A DNA stretch of 64,000 nt, taken from contig NZ_SNUA01000018.1 in assembly GCF_004360225.1 (NCBI RefSeq), positions 19,088 through 83,087 of the forward strand, given 5' to 3'. The stretch is from Alcanivorax sp. 24 (GTDB taxonomy: Bacteria; Pseudomonadota; Gammaproteobacteria; Pseudomonadales; Alcanivoracaceae). This document shows, piece after piece, positions 17,257 to 26,428 of this stretch. Position numbers and translations under genes: made by a program. The notes below the pieces were generated by a model. That model saw only the letters and a program-made list of their open reading frames with translations. It was not told the DNA's origin and ran no database searches. How positions within the stretch are numbered: the stretch's first letter is position 1; every line of letters begins with the position of its first letter.

Positions 17257-18515
17257 GTTTCTTTTTCCAAAGCAGGGGTTGAACAGGACGGCGCGGCGCG
17301 TACTTTCGGGATCCGGGTCATGATCGCGGCGGCAAGAATGTTGGTGGCGATACTGGCAAGAATGGGCACCGTGTAGCTGTGGCTCAGGTCGAAAATATAG
17401 CCGGCGGCGGTGGGACCGATGAGGGTTCCCAGGGCCACGCTGGTGTAAAGCACACCGATGATACTGCTGATATGGCGTCCTCCAAAGTAGTCCATGGCGA
17501 GTGCCGGTATCAGGGCGACGAAGCCGCCGTAAAACACACCGAATACGAAACCGAACAACGACAGTCCCCAAAAGTCCCGGGAAAACAGCCAGATCAAAAG
17601 AGACAGTGCCATGCCCATGAACATGGCCATCAGGGTGATTTGACGTCCCCATTTGTCCGCCAGGCTGCCCAGAAGAAAACGGCCAGCGGTGCTGCCGATG
17701 CCGACGGCGCCCAGCAGCAAGGCGGCGGACGCGGAATCAATACCGTGGTCGCGGGCGTAGGGCACCAGGTGCACGAATGGCACGAACAGGCCGAAGGACG
17801 CAACCAGGCCCGCGGCGTACAGCAGAATGAACCGCTTTGAGCGGATCGCCTCGCCGACCCGCATACCGTCGGAGACGCTGCCTGGCGGCGGGGCGGGATC
17901 GCCATCGGGATGGAGCCCGCGGTCACGCGGGTCGTTCTGGATCAGCAGTGACAGTATCAGTCCGAGAACCAGAGTGATCGCGCCGATCAGCAGGTAGCTC
18001 TGGCGCCAGCCCAGGGCTTCGATCAGGAGCGCGGCGATGGGGGGCATGAACAGGGTGCCGACGCCGATACCGCTCACCGCCAGCCCGGAAGCGAAGCCCC
18101 GGCGCCGGGAGAACCAGCGCTGTACCGCGCCCACCGCCGGCACATAGGAAAAGCCGACACCCAGCCCGACACCGAGCCCGTAGGCCAGATACACCTCCAT
18201 CAGGTTGCGGGCCAGCCCGGCCAGCATTAAACCGGCGCCGGTGAACAGCATGCCGATGATTGCCATGGTGCGTGAACCCCAGCGATCCGCCAGGGGGCCG
18301 CTGATAACGCCCAACGCGAAATAAAGAAAACCAGCCAGAGAGAAGACCAGGGACACGGAGCCACGTGAGGCTTCGAAATCGGTTTGCAGCGCGTCGACGA
18401 AGGCGCTGAAGGTATAGGCGCTGCCGAAGCCGAGGAAGGTAACGGCGAAAGCACCACCGACCACATACCAGCCGGGAAAAAGGCGGGAAGGTGGTGTTGG
18501 GGTTGGCGTGGGCAC
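17253..18515 (-). CDS. Major facilitator superfamily transporter (oxalate/formate-antiporter-like, OFA)
   Basis: 420 residues, twelve predicted helices. GWYVVGGAFAVTFLGFG at the start, GPLADRWGSRTM after helix 2 and GSLADKWGRQITLM after helix 8 are the MFS loops, and the overall layout is that of monocarboxylate/OFA carriers. It starts at GTG with AAGGAG 7 bp upstream; the N-terminal Pro-Thr run (PTPTPTPP) is unusual but in frame. It is coupled to the hotdog thioesterase downstream, which hints at an organic acid substrate. Substrate unproven. Confidence 0.8.
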   Translation of the reverse strand: MPTPTPTPPSRLFPGWYVVGGAFAVTFLGFGSAYTFSAFVDALQTDFEASRGSVSLVFSLAGFLYFALGVISGPLADRWGSRTMAIIGMLFTGAGLMLAGLARNLMEVYLAYGLGVGLGVGFSYVPAVGAVQRWFSRRRGFASGLAVSGIGVGTLFMPPIAALLIEALGWRQSYLLIGAITLVLGLILSLLIQNDPRDRGLHPDGDPAPPPGSVSDGMRVGEAIRSKRFILLYAAGLVASFGLFVPFVHLVPYARDHGIDSASAALLLGAVGIGSTAGRFLLGSLADKWGRQITLMAMFMGMALSLLIWLFSRDFWGLSLFGFVFGVFYGGFVALIPALAMDYFGGRHISSIIGVLYTSVALGTLIGPTAAGYIFDLSHSYTVPILASIATNILAAAIMTRIPKVRAAPSCSTPALEKET

Positions 18516-18848
18516 GACGGACTCCTTTGTTATTGGACTGCGGGTTATTGGACCGCGGGCCGGCTGATCAGGCCGTGTTCCATATTGGGGCAGCGGGTGT
18601 CGGGAGACAAACGGGATTTTCTAAGGCGGGAGGCATAGAAAAACTAAACATGGAAAATGGCCGGTCCGTGGCGTATGGGGCTCCGATGCTCCACGGGTTC
18701 GGGGCGCACGCTAACACCCGATTCGCGAGCAAGCTCGCCTCCCACGGTGGTTACGTAGATCTCCTGTGGGAAGCGAGCTTGCTCGCGAAGACAGCGCGAA
18801 TGTCACCAAGATCACCGTAGAGGGAGTGGGCTAGTGAGCCCCGATTTT
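18516..18848. repeat. Intergenic gap with one REP palindrome
   Basis: 333 bp without a gene between the divergently placed MFS start and the msrB stop. It holds a REP dyad at 18721-18790 (ATTCGCGAGCAAGCTCGCCT, a loop, then the complementary arm ending GCTTGCTCGCGAA). The MFS promoter must lie in its left third, but no convincing boxes are visible. Confidence 0.7.
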
Positions 18849-19277
18849 TCAACCGACTTTGAACACCAATGACGCCGAGTTCAGGCAGTGACGTTCGCCG
18901 GTCGGGGGCGGGCCATCGGGGAACGCATGTCCCAGATGACCATCGCAGCGGGCACAACGGATCTCGGTGCGGGTCATGCCGTGGCTGTGGTCCTCCAGGC
19001 GGCGGATATGGGTGTCGTCCACCGGTTGATAAAAGCTCGGCCAGCCGGTGCCGGAATCGAACTTGGTGGCGGAGTGGAACAAGGGCAGATCACACAGCTT
19101 GCAGTGATAAACGCCGTCTTCCTTATTGTCCAGCAGTCCGCCGCAGAACGGTGGTTCGGTGCCCTGGTTTAGCAGGATGCGCCGCTCTTCCGGGGTGAGA
19201 GCGGCGGCTCGCTGTTGTTTTTCCAGGTCGGTCAGCGGTGTCAGGTCGTGGCCGCTGGGGGACAAATGCTCGCTCAT
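18849..19277 (-). CDS. msrB: Peptide methionine (R)-S-oxide reductase MsrB
   Basis: 142 residues. Two CxxC zinc pairs (CKLC, CARC), the [10 protein letters not shown] motif and the catalytic Cys in RHCLNSASL are all present. MsrB reduces methionine-R-sulfoxide in damaged proteins. It begins 5 bp after the msrA stop on the same strand, so the two repair enzymes with opposite stereochemistry form an operon. Length is normal for a single-domain cytoplasmic MsrB; no signal peptide is seen. Confidence 0.95.
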   Translation of the reverse strand: MSEHLSPSGHDLTPLTDLEKQQRAAALTPEERRILLNQGTEPPFCGGLLDNKEDGVYHCKLCDLPLFHSATKFDSGTGWPSFYQPVDDTHIRRLEDHSHGMTRTEIRCARCDGHLGHAFPDGPPPTGERHCLNSASLVFKVG

Positions 19278-19282
19278 GATGT

Positions 19283-19915
19283 TCAGTCCGCCTCCGGAGT
19301 TCTGAGGGTGTCGGGAAAGGCCGTTCGCAGTTTTTCTACTTTCGGGTGCGCCACGTGGGTGATGTACGGCTGGGTAGGGTGACGCCGTGCGAAATCCTGG
19401 TGGTAGTCCTCCGCCGGATAAAACGTATCCAGCGGCTCCAGGGTGGTAACAATGGGCGCGATGAAGGCGCCGGCCTGATTGAGTTGATGAATATAGGCGG
19501 CGGCCGCTTGTCGCTCCGGTTCGCTTTGATAAAAGATGGCGGAGCGGTATTGCGGGCCGCGATCATTGCCTTGCCGGTCCTTCTGCGTGGGATCGTGGGC
19601 CACGGCGAAGAACAGTTTGAGTAACTCGCCGTAACGGATCACCGCCGGGTCATAGCGGATCTCGATGGCCTCGGCGTGACCGGTGCGGCCGGTGCAGACC
19701 GCTTCGTAATTGGCGTGTTCCGCGTCGCCACCGGCGTAGCCGGAGATGACCGAATGGACCCCGTTCAGCTGTAAGAACACAGCCTCGGTGCACCAGAAAC
19801 AACCGCCGGCGAGGATGGCGCGACCCGGGTCCTGATCCCGTGGCAGAGCCTCGGCGGGGTCGGGGAAGCGTTCCGGGTGCAGGGCCAGGCTGGTTCCGGG
19901 TATGACTGCGCTCAT
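19283..19915 (-). CDS. msrA: Peptide methionine (S)-S-oxide reductase MsrA
   Basis: 210 residues. The active-site [11 protein letters not shown] near residue 37 (catalytic first Cys), [25 protein letters not shown] and '[10 protein letters not shown]' identify MsrA. It reduces methionine-S-sulfoxide using thioredoxin. The start ATG follows GAGGAG closely. It is the first gene of an msrA-msrB pair. The extended N-terminus (about 28 residues before the core) is as in E. coli MsrA. Confidence 0.95.
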   Translation of the reverse strand: MSAVIPGTSLALHPERFPDPAEALPRDQDPGRAILAGGCFWCTEAVFLQLNGVHSVISGYAGGDAEHANYEAVCTGRTGHAEAIEIRYDPAVIRYGELLKLFFAVAHDPTQKDRQGNDRGPQYRSAIFYQSEPERQAAAAYIHQLNQAGAFIAPIVTTLEPLDTFYPAEDYHQDFARRHPTQPYITHVAHPKVEKLRTAFPDTLRTPEAD

Positions 19916-19961
19916 TGTGGGACTCCTCGTTCGCCTCTTCGTGATGGATCGGCTCCAGCGC

Positions 19962-20612
19962 TTATTTGGGGATCAGGCCGCGATCGGTCAATACCTGATG
20001 CAGAGCGCGGCACTGACTGCGCGCGATGGCCTTACGGTTATTGGCTTCATGAGTTCGTGCCACGCCGGTCCACAGAGGGCGGCCGCTTTTGTCGAAAAAC
20101 TCCGCCTCATAACTCTGTTGCGCATCCGGCTCCTTGGGTTTTTCCAGTTTGCCGCCGATACCAATCCGCCAAGTGGGTTCCTGGCGCATGTCGCTGTTGA
20201 TCGGGTTGAGATCCCGGGACTCGGTCATGCGGGGCGGCGCCAGCAGCAGAGCGGTCAGATCGACGATCAGGGCGCGGTCGTAGGGTTGATCGTGCAACCA
20301 GCGCAGCAAGCCCTGCTTGCCGCCATCTTCATACCATATCGGTCGTACCTGATGGGCCAGATGCACCGACAGGGCACTACCCTGGAAAATGGGCTGGCAC
20401 ACTTCTTCCCAGACACGCCGGGTGGCCGGCTCCGGGCTCTGTGCCACCAGCAGTAAGGAGCGCGCCGGGGAGGGCGCCGTGTCCTGGCTGTGGCGGGTGG
20501 TGATCTCAGTGGTGCTGGCACAACCGGCCAACACCAGCAGGGCGGCCGGCGCGACGATCCAGCGCCGGGTCCGGAACAGAAAACGTGATAATCGGGACGA
20601 AGGAAAACTCAC
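19962..20612 (-). CDS. Predicted lipoprotein of unknown function
   Basis: 216 residues from a GTG with AGGAGAG upstream. A basic N-terminus and hydrophobic helix end in VLAGCAS, a lipobox, so the mature protein starts at Cys near residue 31 and is probably anchored in a membrane facing the periplasm. The remaining chain has mixed alpha/beta character with no motif I recognise; LIVDLTALLLAPPRM and 'SGRPLWTGVARTHEANN' are the most distinctive segments, recalling lipoproteins that handle regulated turnover, but no family is claimed. It lies just upstream of msrA in the same direction with a 46-bp gap. Confidence 0.7.
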   Translation of the reverse strand: MSFPSSRLSRFLFRTRRWIVAPAALLVLAGCASTTEITTRHSQDTAPSPARSLLLVAQSPEPATRRVWEEVCQPIFQGSALSVHLAHQVRPIWYEDGGKQGLLRWLHDQPYDRALIVDLTALLLAPPRMTESRDLNPINSDMRQEPTWRIGIGGKLEKPKEPDAQQSYEAEFFDKSGRPLWTGVARTHEANNRKAIARSQCRALHQVLTDRGLIPK

Positions 20613-20664
20613 CGAATACTCTCCTGTTGGCGCCTGACGATAAGGTCATGTCAGTGTAGCCGCT

Positions 20665-22680
20665 TCAGAAGATCGGGGACACCAGACGTGGCGCCGCTCC
20701 GGCGAGAATGTGAAGGGCTCGACCACCGGATTGTCCGGGTTCCGGCGGCGTGTACCAGCGCACCTCATAGAGTGCGCCGTCCTCGCCCTGGTCTTCCAGC
20801 AACAACAGCTGAAGGTCGCCGCTGTCGTCGTCCACCAGCATTCCGCCACTGGTTTCATCCAGTATTGCCAACAGGGGTTGGTGCAGCGGCAGCGCCGCGG
20901 CCGGTTCACCGTGGAAACGCCAGCGCCAGTAGCTCTCGTGGGTGGTGTCGCCCGTCATATAACGGGCCTTGCCCTGCCATTGCCGGGACCAGGTGCGGGA
21001 GGGCGGCGGTTCGGGCCAGTAGCGGTGACTGCGCAACACGAAAGTGGCGTGGCCCGGGTGCTGGTTCTGATTGCCTTGCCGGAACAGGTCGTCACTGAGC
21101 CGCGCACTCTGGGCACTGAGAAAATCCACGGTATGGGGGCCGTAGAGGGTGTGACCGCCCTCGTAGTACTGGGCGCTGTATTCGGCTTCGGTGGTGGCGT
21201 AGCCGAAATAGCCGTTGGCCAGGCTGCTGATGACCACGGTCCAGTCCGGATCCGGTAGCGTCGCGTCGACCGCTTCGCGGATCCGGTTGCCGCTTTCCAG
21301 AGTGATTTCCCACGGCAGAGCCACCAGCACCAGGTCGTTGATGCGCAGGACCTGGAACAAAGCTCGATGCGGGTAGCGTGCCGGTGCCAGAGCCAGTTGC
21401 AGCTTGGACAGCATCCATTGTTTCACGCCCTGACAACCGTCGGTGAACAGCGTGCGTGGCCAGCCTTCCTGCAAGTAGGGCAAATAGGAAATCGGAAATA
21501 CTTCATCGCCGTTGGCGGCGCCGGCCACGGCGGCACCGATGATCGGGCGCTCGCACAGGCCGTGGCGCTGGTCGTCGTCGAGTGCGAGCAGATCCAGTTC
21601 CCGGCTCGCCACGGCAGTGTGCAGGTCGTCCCGCAGTTCATTTTCCAACTGATGGAACAGGGCGTTGGCCTGTTTTCCCAGGGCGGTGCCGATTCGGCGT
21701 GCCTCGCGGTCGCCGCGTAACCCGGCTGCCCAGGCGGGATTGTTGTCGCCGTGGGTGGCTTGGACCGTGCCGTGCACGAACCGCCAGGGCAACGGCTTGA
21801 CGGTGGGCTCGATACCTTGCGCCAACCAGTGCCAGACGTCGGCGTGGTAGGGACGGGTAAAGGCGGGAATAGCGGTGCCGTGAATCGAAAACAGGGTCAG
21901 AGCGCCGGCTGGATAAAAGTGGCCGTCATCGGCCATCAGGTCGATGCGCAGCTGGCTCATCCTCGGGTTCACCGCTTCGTGCGCCAGCTCTTCGGTCCAT
22001 TGTTGTTCCGGGATCCGGTGGTTGCGGGCCCAGGCTCCCAGGGAACGGTTGCGGGTCAGTCCCCATACCTCGCTTTGCCCGCTGGCGAAACGGGCCGGGC
22101 GGCGAGCGCGATAGGCTTCAATCACCGCCTGGCTGATGCGCTCGGCGAGAAATTCGAACAACGCCGGGTCGAATCCGGGCTTCTGGCTGCCGAATACGTT
22201 ATAGAAATCGCTGCCCAGATACTGGCCCGGGCCGGAGTGGGTGTGAGTGACCAACAGGCTGAGGGCGTGCGCGGGAACGTCGGTGGTAGCGGCGATACGC
22301 TCCGCCACCGCGTACTGCAGCGGCAGCGATCCGGCCCCAAGGTCCAGTTGCACCAGGGCCATGGGGGGCTGGCCGGCGCCATGCAGATAAAAGGCGCGGG
22401 CTTTCAGGCGAGTACGGAACCCGTTGGCGCTGCGGGCCCAGGCGGAGTAGCCGAACTTGGGCAGGCCGATGGCCGGTGTGATGTCCACTTCGGCCACGCC
22501 GGCCAGATTGCCGTCCTGGACGGCGGAGGGCCGCGGGGCCGGGATATCGAAGTCCAGGGTGATGCTGGGGTAGAAAAAAAACGGCCAGGCGGCATGAAGC
22601 ACAGTGCCAAGAGCGATCAGCAGCACCAACAGCAATAGCCGGGGCAGGGTCAGCAAGCGGCGTAACGAACGAGAGATCAT
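20665..22680 (-). CDS. Neutral/alkaline ceramidase-like hydrolase, membrane-anchored
   Basis: 671 residues. After an N-terminal hydrophobic helix (LLLLVLLIALGTVLHAAWPF; anchor or signal) comes VAEVDITPAIGLPKFGYS, then VTHTHSGPGQYLG with the zinc-ligand HxH, and GLTRNRSLGAWARN, the family's 'NRS' nucleophile region. A second metal-site region is seen in LFSIHGTAIP and 'GDNNPAWA'. Neutral ceramidases split ceramide into sphingosine and fatty acid. The start ATG was chosen because the longer frame runs into AT-rich non-coding DNA. The C-terminal 150 residues are more divergent. Substrate may differ from ceramide, since bacteria of this kind mostly lack sphingolipids. Confidence 0.8.
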   Translation of the reverse strand: MISRSLRRLLTLPRLLLLVLLIALGTVLHAAWPFFFYPSITLDFDIPAPRPSAVQDGNLAGVAEVDITPAIGLPKFGYSAWARSANGFRTRLKARAFYLHGAGQPPMALVQLDLGAGSLPLQYAVAERIAATTDVPAHALSLLVTHTHSGPGQYLGSDFYNVFGSQKPGFDPALFEFLAERISQAVIEAYRARRPARFASGQSEVWGLTRNRSLGAWARNHRIPEQQWTEELAHEAVNPRMSQLRIDLMADDGHFYPAGALTLFSIHGTAIPAFTRPYHADVWHWLAQGIEPTVKPLPWRFVHGTVQATHGDNNPAWAAGLRGDREARRIGTALGKQANALFHQLENELRDDLHTAVASRELDLLALDDDQRHGLCERPIIGAAVAGAANGDEVFPISYLPYLQEGWPRTLFTDGCQGVKQWMLSKLQLALAPARYPHRALFQVLRINDLVLVALPWEITLESGNRIREAVDATLPDPDWTVVISSLANGYFGYATTEAEYSAQYYEGGHTLYGPHTVDFLSAQSARLSDDLFRQGNQNQHPGHATFVLRSHRYWPEPPPSRTWSRQWQGKARYMTGDTTHESYWRWRFHGEPAAALPLHQPLLAILDETSGGMLVDDDSGDLQLLLLEDQGEDGALYEVRWYTPPEPGQSGGRALHILAGAAPRLVSPIF

Positions 22681-22743
22681 GGTGAGAGAGCGCGGAAAAA
22701 GCGCATCGGCGTAGTTATCATTTTTATTGGCACGAAAGTGCAA

Positions 22744-22772
22744 AATATATCTGCAATTTACTCTTAAAGCAA
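22744..22772 (-). promoter_or_regulatory. Weak candidate promoter for the ceramidase-like gene
   Basis: On the minus strand TTGCTT is followed after 17 bp by TATATT, about 65 bp before the ATG. It lies in the AT-rich 274-bp gap between two divergent genes. The -35 match is poor; the -10 is good. Confidence 0.35.
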
Positions 22773-22954
22773 TACATAAGCCGAGCGGCGTACATAACGA
22801 TACAAATCGATACGACTTTGTGATGTTGTGAAATGGGACAGAGAAGTTCTCAACACTATTCCAACCGGTTTTCACCGGATCCCTGTTTTTTTTAAGCCCT
22901 TCAATTATTCCAATGATTGCACTGTAACCCGTTGATACCCGAGGGGGAAAGACG

Positions 22955-24040
22955 ATGAAAGCAATCTGGAAGCTGTCCACGCTGGGCATGGCCGTGGCTT
23001 TGGCCAGCCATGCCGCCGTGGCTCAGGAGCGCGAATACGTAGAACAGGCAAAACCCAATCAGTACATCGGTGGCATGGCGCATTACATCGATGTGGATGA
23101 GGATTGGCAGGCCGGTGACCGTGGGGCGGGCGGCACCATCTTCTACGGCCGCAAGCTTACTGATCATATCTGGTGGGAGTCCGAAGCCGGGGCCTATGGT
23201 CTCGAGTCCGATATCGACAACGGCCAGGACTTCTATCAATACCCGGTGACTACGGGTCTGGCCTTCACCCTGGGTGACCGCACCGGTTTCACCCCTTACA
23301 TGGTCATGGCCGTTGGTGGTATCTACAACGACGTCTACATCGACGATGACGACGGCTGGGACTTCCACGCCAACGCTGGTCTGGGCGCGGTGACCGGGCC
23401 ACTGTTCAACAACGGCCTGAAAGTTCGTGCCGAAGCCCGTTACCTGTATAACGATTTCGACGGCACCGGTGATTCCGCCGGCGATGGCGGCTTCGGTGAT
23501 TACCGCTATTCCGTGGGTCTGGAAGTGCCGATGGGTTACACCAAGGTGGTGGAAAAAACCCGGGTGGAAACCAAGCAGGTAGCGGTGCAACAGCCGGTGA
23601 TCGATTCCGATGGCGACGGCGTGCCGGATAACCTGGATCAGTGTCCGGATACCATGCCGGGCGCCAAAGTGGATGGCAAAGGCTGTCTGCTGGTGAACCA
23701 GACCGTGACCTTCAACAACATCAACTTCGAGTTCGATTCCGCTGAACTCACCGTTTCCTCTCGCCCGTTGGTATCGCGCATTGCCCGTTCTCTGACCGCG
23801 GAAAACAACAACATCCGCGTGGAAGTGGCCGGTCATACCGACAGCGTTGGTTCCGCCCAGTACAACGAAGGTCTGTCCCAGCGCCGCGCCGATTCCGTGC
23901 GTAACTATCTGGTTCGTGAAGGTGTGGACAGCAGCCGCGTCACGGCCCGCGGTTACGGCGAGAGCCAGCCCATTGCCGATAACGACTCCGCGTCCGGTCG
24001 CGCTATGAACCGCCGCGTTGAATTTCATGTGACTGAGTAG
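22955..24040 (+). CDS. OmpA/OprF-family outer membrane protein with a TSP3-like hinge
   Basis: 361 residues. A signal peptide (ends near AAVAQ) is followed by an eight-strand barrel-type N-domain (about 25-185). A calcium-binding-like hinge [17 protein letters not shown] then leads to the OmpA C-terminal peptidoglycan-binding domain (about 250-360) with [38 protein letters not shown] and the final NRRVEF. It links outer membrane and cell wall. The start has GAGGGGGAAAG upstream. A TSP3-repeat lipoprotein follows after 19 bp; both share the Asp-rich CP motif, suggesting a common surface function. Confidence 0.92.
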   Translation: MKAIWKLSTLGMAVALASHAAVAQEREYVEQAKPNQYIGGMAHYIDVDEDWQAGDRGAGGTIFYGRKLTDHIWWESEAGAYGLESDIDNGQDFYQYPVTTGLAFTLGDRTGFTPYMVMAVGGIYNDVYIDDDDGWDFHANAGLGAVTGPLFNNGLKVRAEARYLYNDFDGTGDSAGDGGFGDYRYSVGLEVPMGYTKVVEKTRVETKQVAVQQPVIDSDGDGVPDNLDQCPDTMPGAKVDGKGCLLVNQTVTFNNINFEFDSAELTVSSRPLVSRIARSLTAENNNIRVEVAGHTDSVGSAQYNEGLSQRRADSVRNYLVREGVDSSRVTARGYGESQPIADNDSASGRAMNRRVEFHVTE

Positions 24041-24059
24041 TAAGAGGAGGGATCTCGAG

Positions 24060-25469
24060 ATGTCACGTTTAAAAACGATCAGCCTGTTGCTGTTGGTGGC
24101 CGTGCTCGGCCTCGGCGGCTTGTACGGCTGTAAATCCAGTGGTGGCAGCAGCGGTGGTGGTGACCCCACCCCCAACGTCCAGGACGACGATAACGACGGT
24201 ATCCCCAACAATGAGGATAACTGTCCGCAAATGCCCAACAATGATCAGCGTGATGAGGACGGCGATGGCATCGGTGACGTCTGTGATGACGATATCGATG
24301 GCGACGAAGTGGACAATGATGACGACAACTGTCCATGGGTGCCGAACGAAGATCAGTTGGACTCCGACGATGACGGTATCGGTGACGCGTGCGATGCCAA
24401 CAACGATGACGACGGTGACGGCTTCGACGACGGCGAGGATAACTGCCCGAATACGCCCAACCCGACCCAGTCGGACATCGATAACGATGGTATCGGCGAC
24501 GCCTGTGATGACGACATCGACGGTGACGGCATCCCCAATGGGGAGGACAACTGCCCCTACGTGGCCAACCACGATCAGCTGGACACCGATGGTGACGGCG
24601 TAGGCGATGCCTGCACCGGTGACAAGGACGGTGACGATGTGCCCGACGAGCAGGACAACTGCCCGATCGTGCCCAACACCGACCAGGCGGATCTTGACCA
24701 GGACGGTATCGGCGATGTCTGTGATGACGACCGCGACGGTGACGGCGTGGAAAACGGTCATGACGACTGCCCGGACGTAGCCGGTCCCGCCAGCAACAAC
24801 GGCTGCCCGGTGGATGATCCCACCGACACCGATGGTGACGGCATCCCCGATGACCAGGACAACTGTCCCACCATTCCCAACGCGGATCAGGCCGACAGTG
24901 ACGGTGATGGCATCGGCGACGTGTGTGACGACGCTGGGTTCACCTGTAACGATGTCAGTAACTATCAGCCGCTGCTGGCCAGCGACGGGTTCCTGGCGGA
25001 CGGTTCCGCCGTGGGCATTTGCATCAGCTGCGGTATCTCCGACGCGGGCAATATGATCGATGGTCAGGACAACTCCTTCGCCACTTTGAATGTGACGGCG
25101 GCTTTGATTTACGGTGGTGCTGATGCATTGGTTTACGACGGTCCCGTGATCTCCGGGGTTAATCGTGCCGGCTTCGTGGTTTCCAAGCCCAATTCACCCC
25201 TGCTTAACCTGAGCCTGCTCGGCAACTTCGTCACCCTGACGTTCTTTAATAACGACACGGAAGTGGCGGAAACCACCGCGGATGGTGGCCTGCTTGGTCT
25301 GGAACTGTTGGGCTTCGGCACCGGTGATGGCAGCCAGCGTTTCCTGTCCACGCAGTTGGATCCGTCCCTGGAGTTCAACCGCGTTCGACTGCGCTACGCG
25401 GGTTTGCTCAACGTCAATGATTCCTTGAGGATTCACCGTGTTTGTGCCGGTACCGACCCGGCGCTCTGA
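24060..25469 (+). CDS. Lipoprotein with seven thrombospondin type-3 (calcium-binding) repeats
   Basis: 469 residues. A lipoprotein signal (GLGGLYGC, Cys at 23) is followed by a Ser/Gly linker and about seven units of roughly 36 residues of the form xDNCPxxPNxDQxDxDxDGIGDxCDDDxDGDGxPN (residues 40-300). Each has the Asp ladder that binds calcium. The last 160 residues (from [11 protein letters not shown]) form a predicted beta-rich domain with several Cys, not assigned to a family. It follows the OmpA-family gene with AAGAGGAGGGA as ribosome site and ends just before a rho-independent terminator. Likely a calcium-stiffened stalk at the cell surface. Confidence 0.8.
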   Translation: MSRLKTISLLLLVAVLGLGGLYGCKSSGGSSGGGDPTPNVQDDDNDGIPNNEDNCPQMPNNDQRDEDGDGIGDVCDDDIDGDEVDNDDDNCPWVPNEDQLDSDDDGIGDACDANNDDDGDGFDDGEDNCPNTPNPTQSDIDNDGIGDACDDDIDGDGIPNGEDNCPYVANHDQLDTDGDGVGDACTGDKDGDDVPDEQDNCPIVPNTDQADLDQDGIGDVCDDDRDGDGVENGHDDCPDVAGPASNNGCPVDDPTDTDGDGIPDDQDNCPTIPNADQADSDGDGIGDVCDDAGFTCNDVSNYQPLLASDGFLADGSAVGICISCGISDAGNMIDGQDNSFATLNVTAALIYGGADALVYDGPVISGVNRAGFVVSKPNSPLLNLSLLGNFVTLTFFNNDTEVAETTADGGLLGLELLGFGTGDGSQRFLSTQLDPSLEFNRVRLRYAGLLNVNDSLRIHRVCAGTDPAL

Positions 25470-25500
25470 TCCATAACTTTCTCCTTTCAGGCGAACTGAT

Positions 25501-25526
25501 GGGGCGCGAAAGCGCCCCTTTTTTTT
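25501..25526 (+). terminator. Rho-independent terminator of the OmpA-lipoprotein operon
   Basis: GGGGCGC, a GAAA loop and GCGCCCC make a strong stem followed by eight T residues, 30 bp after the lipoprotein stop. Confidence 0.9.
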
Positions 25527-25527
25527 G

Positions 25528-25680
25528 TTCATCGCGGTTTAGCGGGACAGGGTCGCTCCGGCGGGGGCTCCCGTATTACTCGGTTATCTCGAAGACATTC
25601 ATTCAGAGGGGGCTACAGCGCCGCTGTGGGAAGCGGCCCGGGCGGCGCTCCGCTTGGCCGCGAATGCCCTGGGCCGGTGG
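25528..25680. repeat. Repeated leader block (copy also at 58.5 kb)
   Basis: From TTCATCGCGGTTTAGCGGGA through the REP half-site GCCGCTGTGGGAAGCGGCCC to the start of the first array unit. A near-identical stretch is found at 58521-58680, and a diverged start at 63264. It precedes REP dyads each time, so it is part of a compound intergenic repeat. No coding potential is claimed. Confidence 0.7.
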
Positions 25681-26285
25681 CGATTCGCTTGCAAGCAAGC
25701 TTCCCACAGCGGCTTCGTGGCATGATCCGTGGGAGCCCAGCTTGCTGGCGAATTCCGGCTCTCTGGTGTTGGGATATTCGCTTGCCAGCAAGCTTCCCAC
25801 AGCGGTTTCGTGGCGGATCCGTGGGAGACCAGCTTGCTGGCGAATTCCGGCTCTCTGGTGTTGGGATATTCGCTTGCCAGCAAGCTTCCCACAGCGGCTT
25901 CGTGGCGGATCCGTGGGAGACCAGCTTGCTGGCGAATTCCGGCCCTTTGGTGTTGGGATATTCGCTTGCAAGCAAGCTTCCCACAGCGGCTTCGTGGCGG
26001 ATCCGTGGGAGACCAGCTTGCTGGCGAATTCCGGCTCTCTGGTGTTGGGATATTCGCTTGCCAGCAAGCTTCCCACAGCGGTTTCGTGGCGGATCCGTGG
26101 GAGACCAGCTTGCTGGCGAATTCCGGCCCTCCGGTGTTGGGATATTCGCTTGCAAGCAAGCTTCCCACAGCGGCTTCGTGGCGGATCCGTGGGAGCCCAG
26201 CTTGCTGGCGAATGCGGTCTCTGGTGTGAGGGATTCGCTTGCCGACACGCTCCCACAGCGGCTTCGTGGTTCTGCCTGTTGGGAG
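25681..26285. repeat. REP array 1: six and a half units with a 92-bp period
   Basis: The start ATTCGCTTGC recurs at 25776, 25868, 25960, 26052 and 26144, each exactly 92 bp apart, after a first unit at 25684. Each unit is a dyad: TTCGCTTGCCAGCAAGCTTC, then CCCACAGCGG, a spacer, CCGTGGGAG, and CCAGCTTGCTGGCGAA. Variation is limited to a few positions (CAGCAAGC/AAGCAAGC, GGCTTCG/GGTTTCG). The last unit decays. It fills most of the 959-bp gap between the TSP3 lipoprotein and the MltF-like gene. Confidence 0.9.
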
Positions 26286-26428
26286 GGACGCCGCTTTTCC
26301 GAAAAAAAAGTAAAATGCCCGCTGAATTCCCGCTCATGATGTGATCCGGATACTGGTATCGGCGATACTGGCTCACCTAACAATGGCCTGATGTTTTTGG
26401 GTTACGGCAACGGTGGTGGGAGAGCGGG

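Noticed and set aside
22681..22989. N-terminal extension of the ceramidase-like gene
   Set aside because: The extra 103 codons cover AT-rich intergenic DNA and contain no signal peptide; the internal ATG directly precedes the hydrophobic helix.
22901..24241. 446-residue minus-strand ORF opposite the OmpA gene
   Set aside because: Antisense of a clear OmpA-family gene; composition is that of a shadow frame in GC-rich DNA.
24069..24761. Val/Ile-rich minus-strand ORF in the TSP3 region
   Set aside because: Produced by reading the Asp-codon repeats in reverse complement; not a membrane protein.
25681..26285. Possible CRISPR array
   Set aside because: Spacers are nearly identical between units, the repeat is a dyad of REP type, and no cas genes are present.
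25599..26383. Long repetitive ORFs on both strands across the first REP array
   Set aside because: They exist in several frames at once, the 92-bp period is not a multiple of 3, and the peptides are shifted readings of one palindrome. No start signals or family resemblance.
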